A DNA stretch of 16,041 nt. Source: an uncultured Porphyromonadaceae bacterium (lineage in GTDB: Bacteria; Bacteroidota; Bacteroidia; Bacteroidales; Muribaculaceae). The DNA is taken from contig CABQCA010000039.1 in the NCBI GenBank assembly GCA_902462525.1, forward strand, positions 1-16,041. Reading direction: 5' to 3'. The notes beneath the pieces are model-generated. The model did not search any database and had not been told where the DNA came from. It worked only from the letters and a program-made list of their open reading frames with translations. Both the position numbers and the translations under genes were made by a program. Below, in pieces: positions 6,216-14,851 of this stretch (positions are counted from its first letter, which is position 1; every line of letters begins with the position of its first letter).

Positions 6216-6232
6216 GGCGTTTGGAAAACGCC
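6216..6232. other. Short hairpin after recX
   Basis: GGCGTTT (6216-6222) pairs with AAACGCC (6226-6232) around a GGA loop, 9 nt past the recX stop. No T run follows on the minus strand, so it is at best a weak end signal for the long operon. Confidence 0.4.
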
Positions 6233-6240
6233 TTTCCATG

Positions 6241-6687
6241 TCAGCGTGGAAGGAGTGAGAAGACGATGGAGGGCTCGAAGCCGCGGCCGATGAGGGTGCG
6301 GGCGAGGGAGGCTCGGGCGGGGGCGTCGACGGGGGTGGCGATAGTGCGTGTTTTGCGGTCGATGAGGGCGCGGAGTGCTGCGGTGTATTCGTGGTCGGTG
6401 ATCTGGGCGAGGGCCTCGTCGATGGCGGTGCGGGCGATGCGTCGGCGCTGCAGCTCAATGGCTATCTTGCGGCGTCCCCAAAGCTGGTTCCGGAATTTTG
6501 TGCGGACGAAGGCGAGTGCGAAGCGGCGGTCGTCAACGAGGCGCTGGCGCTCGAGTTCGTCGACCACGGCGTCGATGTCGCCTGCCGACAGACCTTTGGT
6601 GCGCAGCTTGGTTGCGATTTCGGCGCGGCAGTATTCGGCTTTGTTGCAGAGGCGTGCGGTGTAGGTGAGCGCTTCTTCGCGTGTCAT
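6241..6687 (-). CDS. recX: Regulatory protein RecX
   Basis: The 148-residue all-helical protein shows RecX repeat signatures: YTARLCNKAEYCRAEIATKLRTKGL, then VVDELERQRLVDDRRFALAFVRTK, then WGRRKIAIELQRRRI. RecX binds RecA filaments and modulates recombination and the SOS response. The length fits the family. Its ATG overlaps the prmC stop by 4 nt, so the two are translationally coupled. It is last in the minus-strand run that starts at the glycosyltransferase; recA is not in the window. Confidence 0.92.
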   Translation of the reverse strand: MTREEALTYTARLCNKAEYCRAEIATKLRTKGLSAGDIDAVVDELERQRLVDDRRFALAFVRTKFRNQLWGRRKIAIELQRRRIARTAIDEALAQITDHEYTAALRALIDRKTRTIATPVDAPARASLARTLIGRGFEPSIVFSLLPR

Positions 6688-7535
6688 GGTTTCACGGCTA
6701 TGGCGTAGCGGTTGTTGCCGCGGAAATCGCGGAGAATTTCGATGCCGGTGTAGCCTTCGTCGGTGAGCAATTGCTGCATCCGGGGTCCGAAATTCTGATT
6801 AATCTCAAAGTACAGGCCACCGCCGCTGACGAGAGCTGCCGCGGCATATCGCGCGATGGCACGGTAGAAGCGCAGCGGATCGTTGTCGGGCACGAAGAGG
6901 GCGGAGGGCGGCTCGTAGTGGAGCACGCGTGCGTCCATGCCGGAGCGCTCGCTGTCGGTGACGTATGGCGGATTGCTTACTACGATGTCATAGCATGGAG
7001 CTGCGGGCGGTGTGGCATGGAGTATGTCACACCGCTCAAAAGTTACATGTGCGTGCAGTGCAGCGGCGTTTTCGCGGGCTACGGTGAGTGCAGCGGCCGA
7101 TATGTCGACGGCGTCGACGCGTGCAAATGGCAGCGCCCGTGCCAGTGTGATGGCGATGCAGCCCGACCCCGTGCCGATGTCGAGTACGCGGAGGTCAGAA
7201 CGCCCTGCGGCACGGTCGGTGATTATGTCGACGAGTCCGGCGGTTTCCGGTCGCGGTATCAGCACCGCCGGGGTAACGGTGTAGCTGTTGCCCATGAAGA
7301 GCGCGCGGCCCACGGCGTACTGAACAGGTTCGCCGGCAATGATTCTGGCTGCGGCAGCGTCGATTTTCGCGCTTATGAAATCGGAAATGCTGCGGTCGCC
7401 GTCGGTGAAGAGCTTGGTGCGGCTGTAGCCGCCGATATCCTCGAGCAGTATGGCTGCCGCAGCATCGGCCTCACCGCTCGGAAGAACCGCGGCGAGGCGC
7501 TGTCTGAGCGTCCGATAGTATTCGTCGACGGTCAT
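6684..7535 (-). CDS. prmC: Peptide chain release factor N5-glutamine methyltransferase
   Basis: PrmC (HemK) methylates the GGQ glutamine of release factors RF1 and RF2. The 283-residue protein has the N-terminal helical domain (about 1-75), the family stretch VLIPRPET at 91-98, the SAM-binding motif LDIGTGSGCIAI at about 118-129, and the catalytic NPPY at 188-191. It overlaps obg upstream by 4 nt and recX downstream by 4 nt, so all three are likely co-translated. Confidence 0.96.
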   Translation of the reverse strand: MTVDEYYRTLRQRLAAVLPSGEADAAAAILLEDIGGYSRTKLFTDGDRSISDFISAKIDAAAARIIAGEPVQYAVGRALFMGNSYTVTPAVLIPRPETAGLVDIITDRAAGRSDLRVLDIGTGSGCIAITLARALPFARVDAVDISAAALTVARENAAALHAHVTFERCDILHATPPAAPCYDIVVSNPPYVTDSERSGMDARVLHYEPPSALFVPDNDPLRFYRAIARYAAAALVSGGGLYFEINQNFGPRMQQLLTDEGYTGIEILRDFRGNNRYAIAVKP

Positions 7536-8803
7536 TTTCGGTCGTCGTTGATGCTTTCGTAGCCGAAGATGTCGTCGTCGGAAAGGGTATCCTCTTCGTC
7601 GCCGTCTTCGGTTTCTTCCTCGTACTCGGCATCGTCCCAGTCGATATCATCGTCCCACGCTTCGGGCGATATGCTCTGCAGATCCTCGGCCTCCTGGGCT
7701 TCCTCGTCGGGCGAGGGCTTGTACTCGAATATGAAATCGTCTTCCTCGCGTACGCGGTGGTGTCCGTCGAGAGGACGGTGGATTATGTCGACGGTGTCGA
7801 TGCGGTTGTTCTCGTCGGTGATTGCCCGCCAGAGCATGTCCTTTAGTTCTGTGATTCCCTGGCCTGTGACTGCCGATATGAAAACCGATGGCACACCCTC
7901 GGGCAGCGTTTTGGCTATTTCGGTGCGAAGTTCGTCGTCGAGCATGTCGCTTTTCGAAATAGCAAGCACACGCTGCTTGTCCATGAGCTGGGGGTTGAAC
8001 TGCTGCAGCTCGTTGAGGAGAACATTGTACTCTTTGGCAATGTCGTCGGCATCGGCCGGCACCATGAACAGAAGAACGGCATTTCGCTCGATGTGGCGCA
8101 GGAAGCGCAGTCCGAGGCCCTTACCTTCGCTGGCTCCCTCGATGATACCGGGAATGTCGGCCATCACGAAAGAACGGTTGTCGCGGTACGACACGATGCC
8201 GAGCTGCGGCTCCATGGTGGTGAATGGGTAGTCGGCTATTTTGGGCTCCGCTGCCGAAACTGCCGACAGAAGGGTCGACTTGCCGGCGTTGGGGAAGCCT
8301 ACGAGGCCTACGTCGGCAAGCATCTTCAGTTCGAGAATCACCGACTTCTCGATGGCCGGTTCGCCGGGCTGGGCGTAGCGTGGAGTACGGTTTGTGGCGC
8401 TCTTGAAGTGCCAGTTACCGAGGCCTCCGCGGCCTCCGCGCAGCAGTTTCACTTCCTGACCGTCGTCGGTGACCTCGCACAGAAATTCGCCGGTCTCGGC
8501 GTCGAAGACTACCGTTCCGCAGGGCACTTCGACAACGACGTCCTCGCCGTCCTTGCCGAAACTGCGCCCTCCCGAGCCGCTCTGGCCGTTTCCGGCGAAG
8601 ATGTGGCGTCGGAACTTTAGAGGCAGAAGGGTCCACATGTTGCGGTTGCCTTTGAGAATAATGTGACCGCCGCGACCGCCGTCGCCGCCGTCGGGACCGC
8701 CTTTGGGCACGTACTTGGCGCGGTAGAAGTGGCTTGAGCCGGCGCCGCCTTTGCCCGAGCGGCACAGTATTTTTACGTAGTCTATGAAATTGGAATCAGC
8801 CAT
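7532..8803 (-). CDS. obg: Obg-family GTPase, 50S assembly factor
   Basis: The 423-residue protein has the glycine-rich Obg fold (about 1-160, with GGPDGGDGGRGGHI), then the G domain: G1 GFPNAGKST at 169-177, G2 region DYPFTTMEPQLG, G3 DIPG at 216-219. The C-terminal tail (about 365-423) is very acidic. The G4 motif reads SKSD (283-286) instead of NKxD, which is noteworthy. Obg acts late in 50S assembly and responds to ppGpp in other bacteria. The ATG at 8803 lies 76 nt after the LtaS-like gene, with no promoter box between, so it may be transcribed from the upstream glycosyltransferase promoter. Confidence 0.97.
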   Translation of the reverse strand: MADSNFIDYVKILCRSGKGGAGSSHFYRAKYVPKGGPDGGDGGRGGHIILKGNRNMWTLLPLKFRRHIFAGNGQSGSGGRSFGKDGEDVVVEVPCGTVVFDAETGEFLCEVTDDGQEVKLLRGGRGGLGNWHFKSATNRTPRYAQPGEPAIEKSVILELKMLADVGLVGFPNAGKSTLLSAVSAAEPKIADYPFTTMEPQLGIVSYRDNRSFVMADIPGIIEGASEGKGLGLRFLRHIERNAVLLFMVPADADDIAKEYNVLLNELQQFNPQLMDKQRVLAISKSDMLDDELRTEIAKTLPEGVPSVFISAVTGQGITELKDMLWRAITDENNRIDTVDIIHRPLDGHHRVREEDDFIFEYKPSPDEEAQEAEDLQSISPEAWDDDIDWDDAEYEEETEDGDEEDTLSDDDIFGYESINDDRK

Positions 8804-8879
8804 TGTAGTATTTTAAGGATACCTTCAGTCGTTATTGTAACGTTTTTCGGACTGTTATAGTTTCGGAGCGTACCCTGTT

Positions 8880-10700
8880 TCAGGGCCGGAAGTAGTTTGT
8901 GGATATGATGAGATCGGAGATGTCGTAGGCGCGCATCAGGTGGCTGCTTTCGCTGGCGGAAAGCGAGTCGGTTTCGCCGACGATGCGGCCTTTCATGCCG
9001 TGGAGTGCCACGGCTTTCCGTTGCGGATCGAAGAGGCTTCGGCCTATGCCATGCCACGGATAGTCGCCCAGACCGAGGAGATCGAGCAGAGTGGGGTAGA
9101 TGTCGATTTGTCCGGCCATGCCGTCGTAGCGGCCTTCGACGGGCGAATTGAGCACTATCAGCGGAGTGTACCAGTCGTCGTCGATGCTTGGGCCGACGAT
9201 TGGGTCGGCCATGTAGTTGCGGCGCTCGGCGCCGAGGCCTTCGTGGTCGCCGTGGATTACTATCATGGTGTTGCGGAACCTTGGGTTGCCGTTCACTTCA
9301 TCGATAAATTCGCCTACGGCGCGGTCGGTGTAGTTCGCCACTTCAAGATAGTGGCGAAGGCGCTCGGGGATGCTTTCGGAGAAATGCACTTTCTTGAGGC
9401 TGTCGGGAATGATGAATGGCGTGTGGCCTGAGTATGTTACGATCTGGAGAAAGTTGTTGCCGTCGGGGTTCCATATGGCGTCGTCGTTCATCTTTCCGAG
9501 GCTCTGACGCATGAGCGAGTGGTCGCCGAGGCGTCCGCGCGGACCTGTGCGCACGTCGAGCACGAAGTCGGCTTTGTCGTGGAGCTCATAGCCGAAATCC
9601 TGAGCCACAACGGCGACATTCCACACCACTTTCTTGTCGACGGTGAACGACATCGAGCGGGCGTCGGGGCCGTGTACGGCTTTCCAGGCCTTGTCGATGG
9701 AGGGATACTCGTTGTGGGCGAAGCGGTAGGAGTAAGCACCGTAGCTCACCGGCAGCAGTCCTGTGTGGGTTATCAGCTGGGCGTCGATGGAACGCGCACC
9801 TTTGACTTGCGTGAGCATTTTCGGGGCATAGAATGTGCCTTTTTCTTTGAGGAGCCGGTTGATGTTAGGCGTTATTTCCTGGCCTTCGATGACTTTTCCG
9901 ATGGGCCAGCTCTCAAAGCTTTCGAGCAGCAGGAAGATGCAGTTGTCGGGCACGGAGTCGCGCCGTGGGGCCGCATAGGCTTTGCCCGGGAGTGCCCCGA
10001 GCCATCCGTCGATATCGGCGCGGACCTCGGGTGTCAGTTCGACGTTTCCTTTTATCCACTCATAGGACATTGCGCCCGGAATGGTGTAGACGGCCGCTCC
10101 GCAGGTCGAGTAATCGTACATTAAATCGGAATATGCGGCTTTGTAGCCGCCTTTGCACAGCAGAAAGATGCTCACAATCACTGCCGGAATACCGAAGAGG
10201 CAGGCGAGGGTCATCGACAGGCGCCTGAGGTGACCCCTCAGAATTGTGCGCACTTTTGTTTTCCACAGCTCGGCTATCAGGAGCAGGGTCGTGGCGGGGA
10301 AAACGAGGTCGGCATATCGGAGCGACTCCCACACGCTGTCCTGAAAGTCGTTTAGGTTGCCTATGAGGCCGTAGCTTGATGCCGGTATAACCGTGAAGTA
10401 CGTGCGGAAATACATAAGATTGGCTGTCAGCCACAGGTCAAGTACTATCGACATTGTCCACACATACCATTTGCGGCGTATGGCCAGCAGAGGCGCCGCC
10501 AGCAGGGTGGCGAACATAAGTTTGGTAAGATAGCCGACCGGGTACTGGAAGCCTGAAAATGTGGTGTCAAAGGCCCATATCAGGTCGAAAAGAAGAAATT
10601 TCAGAAAGAAAACAGCGATTACCCAGCCGAAAACGGCGCCGGCACCGAGGGGATGCGGCGTCAGCATTTCCTTGAGTCTGACAAATATGTTTTTTTTCAT
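8880..10700 (-). CDS. LTA synthase-like membrane enzyme (sulfatase fold)
   Basis: The 606-residue protein has about five N-terminal membrane segments (around 19-41, 55-75, 78-97, 128-146, 162-182) and a large extracytoplasmic alkaline-phosphatase-fold domain (about 250-580). Catalytic-site candidates are E260 in LLLESFESWP, S304 in KGARSIDAQ where LtaS has its threonine nucleophile, the H426 region YSGHTPF, and D485/H486 in HGDHEG. The family transfers phosphoglycerol or phosphoethanolamine to lipids or glycans. Bacteroidales make no classical LTA, so the acceptor is unknown. Its ATG overlaps the glycosyltransferase stop by 4 nt, which suggests they modify the same envelope glycan or lipid (inference). 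Confidence 0.88.
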   Translation of the reverse strand: MKKNIFVRLKEMLTPHPLGAGAVFGWVIAVFFLKFLLFDLIWAFDTTFSGFQYPVGYLTKLMFATLLAAPLLAIRRKWYVWTMSIVLDLWLTANLMYFRTYFTVIPASSYGLIGNLNDFQDSVWESLRYADLVFPATTLLLIAELWKTKVRTILRGHLRRLSMTLACLFGIPAVIVSIFLLCKGGYKAAYSDLMYDYSTCGAAVYTIPGAMSYEWIKGNVELTPEVRADIDGWLGALPGKAYAAPRRDSVPDNCIFLLLESFESWPIGKVIEGQEITPNINRLLKEKGTFYAPKMLTQVKGARSIDAQLITHTGLLPVSYGAYSYRFAHNEYPSIDKAWKAVHGPDARSMSFTVDKKVVWNVAVVAQDFGYELHDKADFVLDVRTGPRGRLGDHSLMRQSLGKMNDDAIWNPDGNNFLQIVTYSGHTPFIIPDSLKKVHFSESIPERLRHYLEVANYTDRAVGEFIDEVNGNPRFRNTMIVIHGDHEGLGAERRNYMADPIVGPSIDDDWYTPLIVLNSPVEGRYDGMAGQIDIYPTLLDLLGLGDYPWHGIGRSLFDPQRKAVALHGMKGRIVGETDSLSASESSHLMRAYDISDLIISTNYFRP

Positions 10701-11761
10701 TTTAAATCGGCAAACACGCTTTCGAGGTAGTCGACGTAGGAGTCGAGATTATAGTTTTCTGTAATGTTGGCAATGCCGTTGGCGCCCATCTTTTCGCGCC
10801 CGGCGCGGTCGTCGGCGAGCTGTCGGAGGGCTTCTGCGAATGCTTCGGGGCTTGCCGCCGTGGCCAGAATGCCCGACTGGCGGCTGCCGGAAGCGATGAT
10901 GAGGTCGCGGGCGCCTTTTATGTCGGACACAACGCACGGTTTGCCGCAGGCCTGGGCCTCGCGAACCACACGCGGCGAGGCGTCGCGTGTGCTTGGCATG
11001 GCCAGCACATCGGCGGCCGCGATAAACCGCGGGGCGTCGGGTCGCGGGCCTGTGAAGGTCACATTGCCGGGAGCGGCGGCTATGTCGGCATCGTCGGCCG
11101 AACCGACTACTGTGAGATGGCAGTCGACGCCCATGCCGTTGAGAATGTGCATGGCGTCGATGAGGTGGCGGAGACCCTTGTGGGGGCGGTCCTTCATCAT
11201 GCCCACGCAGCATATCTGAAGTCCCGAGCCTTCAAGAGGCGCCGGATCGGCGATCTGTGCCTCGATCCATTCGCGCATGTATGGCTTGAGGCGCCAAGAG
11301 AGCTTGTGGGCCGGTATGTAGGCTGCAAGGTAGCTGCAGATGTCCTCGGTCTCGCACACTATAGCCGCCGTGCGCCTGTTGAGGAGCGCCATGCGGTAAG
11401 TGGGGTCGAAACGGTGCACTCTGGCCTGTGTGCCGCGGTAGCCTGCGACGGCGGCGCCGGTGCCGCGTGCCGCCCATAGGGCGTTGGCCAGCGCGGAGGT
11501 GCTGACGCAGAACACGATTGAGGCGCCGGTGTCCTTTATGTTGCGGCGCAGGGCGCGGTGAGCCTTTATGGAAAACTTGCTTCGTATGGCAGCCGTGCCG
11601 ATGCGGCTCAGATGAGGTACATCGGGCAGCCGCGCATCGTCGGGAGCGGCCACGACCACGCGATAGCCGCCTCGTTCGGCAAGCCGGTCGAATGCCTTGT
11701 AGAACACGAGGTCGCAGTCATGGTATATGAGCAGAATGGTCGGTTTAATTTCGGAAGCCAT
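10697..11761 (-). CDS. Glycosyltransferase family 4 (GT-B fold)
   Basis: Starting at the ATG at 11761 the product is 354 residues, with no membrane segment. The C-terminal half carries GT4 signatures: VGMMKDRPHKGLRHLIDA with K195, LTVVGSADD, FTGPRPD, and the nucleotide-sugar loop STRDASPRVVREAQACG. In that loop the usual ExxxxxxxE pair reads D260 and E268. The enzyme would transfer a sugar from a nucleotide donor on the cytoplasmic side; donor and acceptor cannot be read from the sequence. A TTG start at 11797 was rejected because it adds an unlike MPAFSLFIRIYP extension. It is the first gene of the probable GT4-LtaS-obg-prmC-recX unit. Confidence 0.88.
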   Translation of the reverse strand: MASEIKPTILLIYHDCDLVFYKAFDRLAERGGYRVVVAAPDDARLPDVPHLSRIGTAAIRSKFSIKAHRALRRNIKDTGASIVFCVSTSALANALWAARGTGAAVAGYRGTQARVHRFDPTYRMALLNRRTAAIVCETEDICSYLAAYIPAHKLSWRLKPYMREWIEAQIADPAPLEGSGLQICCVGMMKDRPHKGLRHLIDAMHILNGMGVDCHLTVVGSADDADIAAAPGNVTFTGPRPDAPRFIAAADVLAMPSTRDASPRVVREAQACGKPCVVSDIKGARDLIIASGSRQSGILATAASPEAFAEALRQLADDRAGREKMGANGIANITENYNLDSYVDYLESVFADLK

Positions 11762-11780
11762 CGGATAAATTCGGATAAAT
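11761..11780. repeat. 10-bp direct repeat at the glycosyltransferase start
   Basis: TCGGATAAAT occurs twice in tandem, at 11761-11770 and 11771-11780. It lies against the ATG of the glycosyltransferase, whose last base on the plus strand is T11761. It falls in the translation-initiation region of that gene. Confidence 0.8.
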
Positions 11781-11870
11781 AAAGAAAATGCGGGCAATCG
11801 GACGACTGATTTTTTTCGCGTAAAAAAAGGAAGTAAGTCGTTCTTGGCCCGCAGTATTTGTTCGGTGGCC

Positions 11871-11902
11871 CAAAATTAGCAAAAAGTTGCGATAATACCA
11901 AA
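11871..11902 (-). promoter_or_regulatory. Promoter of the glycosyltransferase operon
   Basis: On the minus strand TTTG (11902-11899) and a perfect TAATTTTG (11878-11871) are separated by 20 nt. Predicted start is near 11864, giving a leader of about 100 nt. The -33 element lies within the T tract of the rplI terminator. Confidence 0.75.
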
Positions 11903-11936
11903 AAAATCGGCCGACACCCCAAAAAAGGTGTCGGCC
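11900..11936 (-). terminator. Terminator of the rpsF-rpsR-rplI operon
   Basis: A 10-bp perfect GC-rich stem (11909-11918 with 11927-11936) has a CCAAAAAA loop. On the minus strand it is followed by GAT and a T run (11907-11900). It lies 77 nt after the rplI stop. Confidence 0.9.
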
Positions 11937-11997
11937 AACTACGGCTATGATGTTATGACTATTTTCAAATCTGCACCGGGCGGCAAGAGAGCCGCCG

Positions 11998-12013
11998 TTG
12001 CGGAAAACCGCAA
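11998..12013. other. Hairpin directly after the rplI stop
   Basis: TTGCGG (11998-12003) pairs with CCGCAA (12008-12013) around AAAA, touching the TAA of rplI at 12014-12016. A further 5-bp GCGGC/GCCGC pairing lies at 11980-11995. Neither has a T run. They may protect the 3' end or pause the ribosome-trailing polymerase before the true terminator. Confidence 0.5.
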
Positions 12014-12454
12014 TTATTCGGCCACGACTTCGAAGGGAACCTCAACAACAACTTCCTTGTGGAGGTTGACTTTGGCGTTGTAGGTGCCGACTTCTTTGAC
12101 GGGTTCGATGACGATGATTTTGCGGTCGATGTTGAAGCCGAGTTTTTCGAGGGCTTCAGCAATCTGAATGCTGTTGACAGAGCCGAAGATAGTGCCGGTG
12201 GCGCTTGTCTTGGCACCGATTGTGAGCTTGACGTCCTTGAGCTGAGCTGCGAGGGCTTCGGCGTCGGCTTTGATTTTTGCGAGCTTGTGGGCACGCTGAC
12301 GCTGATTCTCAGCAAGAACTTTGAGAGCCGAGGGAGTGCAGATTACAGCCTTTCCGTAGGGAATGAGGTAGTTGCGGCCGTATCCGTCTTTTACTTCTAC
12401 AACGTCGTCCTTGTATCCAAGGCCGCTGACGTCTTCTTTGAGTATGATCTTCAT
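12014..12454 (-). CDS. rplI: 50S ribosomal protein bL9
   Basis: The 146-residue protein has the two-domain bL9 form: the N-terminal domain MKIILKEDVSGLGYKDD with GYGRNYLIPYGKA, a long connecting helix (about 42-75), and a C-terminal domain with TIFGSVNSIQIAEAL. bL9 binds 23S rRNA at the base of the L1 stalk. It is third in the rpsF-rpsR-rplI operon, 19 nt after rpsR. Confidence 0.97.
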   Translation of the reverse strand: MKIILKEDVSGLGYKDDVVEVKDGYGRNYLIPYGKAVICTPSALKVLAENQRQRAHKLAKIKADAEALAAQLKDVKLTIGAKTSATGTIFGSVNSIQIAEALEKLGFNIDRKIIVIEPVKEVGTYNAKVNLHKEVVVEVPFEVVAE

Positions 12455-12473
12455 ATTCTATCGGCTTTTCAGA

Positions 12474-12743
12474 TTATTTCATGAGGTCGGTAACGTAGGG
12501 CAGGAGAGCCAGCTGACGGGCACGCTTGACGGCCTGAGCCACACGGCGCTGGAACTTCAGCGAGGTGCCGGTGATGCGGCGGGGCAGGATTTTGCCCTGT
12601 TCGTTGAGGAAGCGCTTGAGGAATTCGGGATCCTTGTAGTCTACGTAGTTGATGCCGAAACGTTTGAAACGGCAGAATTTTTTCTTCTTTACGTCTACCG
12701 ACATGGGTGTGAGGTAGCGGATTTCAGATTGAGTCTGTGCCAT
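12474..12743 (-). CDS. rpsR: 30S ribosomal protein bS18
   Basis: The 89-residue basic protein has the bS18 core: KKFCRFKRFGINYVDYKDPEFL, then GKILPRRITGTSLKFQRRVAQAVKRARQLALLPY. It pairs with bS6 on the 30S platform. In Bacteroidetes, bS18, bS6 and bS21 have been described as forming a pocket that sequesters the 16S anti-Shine-Dalgarno tail. That agrees with the scarcity of Shine-Dalgarno sites in this window. Only 3 nt separate it from rpsF. Confidence 0.97.
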   Translation of the reverse strand: MAQTQSEIRYLTPMSVDVKKKKFCRFKRFGINYVDYKDPEFLKRFLNEQGKILPRRITGTSLKFQRRVAQAVKRARQLALLPYVTDLMK

Positions 12744-12746
12744 GGT

Positions 12747-13112
12747 TTAGTCCTCCTTTGCTTCTGTGGTTACTGCTTCGGGCTGGGCGGCGCGGCGGGC
12801 GCGGCGCTTGGCGGCGTACTGTGCGGCGTATTTGTCCTGACGGAATGTGAGCCAGCGGAGAACACGCTCGTCGCGACGGAAAGCGGTCTCGAGCTTGCGG
12901 ATTACCTGAGGATCGGCCTCAAACTCTATAAGGCTGTAAAAGCCTGTCGATTTCTTCTGGATGGGATATGCCAGCTTGCGCAGGCCCCACTCCTCGGTGT
13001 TTACAATGGTGGCACCGTTGTCGGTCAGTGCCTTTGCAAACTTTTCTACCGCTTCCTTCATCTGGAAATCAGACAAAACGGGAGTTAAAATGAAAACGGT
13101 TTCGTACTGCAT
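12747..13112 (-). CDS. rpsF: 30S ribosomal protein bS6
   Basis: The 121-residue protein begins MQYETVFILTPVLSDFQMKEAV and has the bS6 ferredoxin-like core with WGLRKLAYPIQKKSTGFYSLIEFEA and a WLTFRQDKYA segment. The C-terminal tail (about 95-121) is long, Ala/Arg-rich and then acidic (AAKRRARRAAQPE, ending KED). It is first in the rpsF-rpsR-rplI operon, with a leader of only about 34 nt from the promoter at 13154-13185. Confidence 0.97.
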   Translation of the reverse strand: MQYETVFILTPVLSDFQMKEAVEKFAKALTDNGATIVNTEEWGLRKLAYPIQKKSTGFYSLIEFEADPQVIRKLETAFRRDERVLRWLTFRQDKYAAQYAAKRRARRAAQPEAVTTEAKED

Positions 13113-13153
13113 TTGTTATTAATTGATTAAGTGGAGTTTTATTTTTCCGGCTG

Positions 13154-13185
13154 CAAAGGTACAAAAATTTTGTCTTTCCGCCAAA
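13154..13185 (-). promoter_or_regulatory. Promoter of the rpsF operon
   Basis: On the minus strand TTTG (13185-13182) and a perfect TACCTTTG (13161-13154) are 20 nt apart. Predicted start is near 13147. It sits right behind the guaA stop (13201), with no terminator visible between, so some guaA read-through into rpsF is possible. Confidence 0.85.
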
Positions 13186-13200
13186 ATTAAATTAAAGGGA

Positions 13201-14736
<1,536 letters not shown>

Positions 14737-14759
14737 TTCGATGGTGTTGAAATTTTTTG

Positions 14760-14767
14760 CAAAATTA
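14760..14767 (-). promoter_or_regulatory. -7 box of guaA promoter
   Basis: The minus strand reads TAATTTTG, a perfect TAnnTTTG. The position 20 nt upstream holds GGCC, so the -33 element is absent or degenerate. The leader would be about 17 nt. Confidence 0.55.
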
Positions 14768-14822
14768 CTAAAAATAAGCGATATTTCGGCCATGCCGGAG
14801 TGACGTTGCGGAATAAAATTCC

Positions 14823-14830
14823 TACTTTTG
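14823..14830 (+). promoter_or_regulatory. -7 box of the SGNH hydrolase promoter
   Basis: TACTTTTG is a perfect TAnnTTTG, 21 nt before the ATG at 14852. The -33 region is poor (AGTG 20 nt upstream). An A-rich leader follows. Confidence 0.6.
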
Positions 14831-14851
14831 CAGAAATAAAAACACTAAGCC

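Noticed and set aside
8827..8853. Inverted repeat between the LtaS-like gene and obg
   Set aside because: The CGTTA/TAACG stem has its T run on the plus strand, while both genes are on the minus strand, so it is not a terminator for them; the stem is also AT-rich and short.
14737..14793. Upstream extension of GuaA beginning MAEISLIF
   Set aside because: It crosses the TAATTTTG promoter box; family members begin at the MTEKIVILDFG position.
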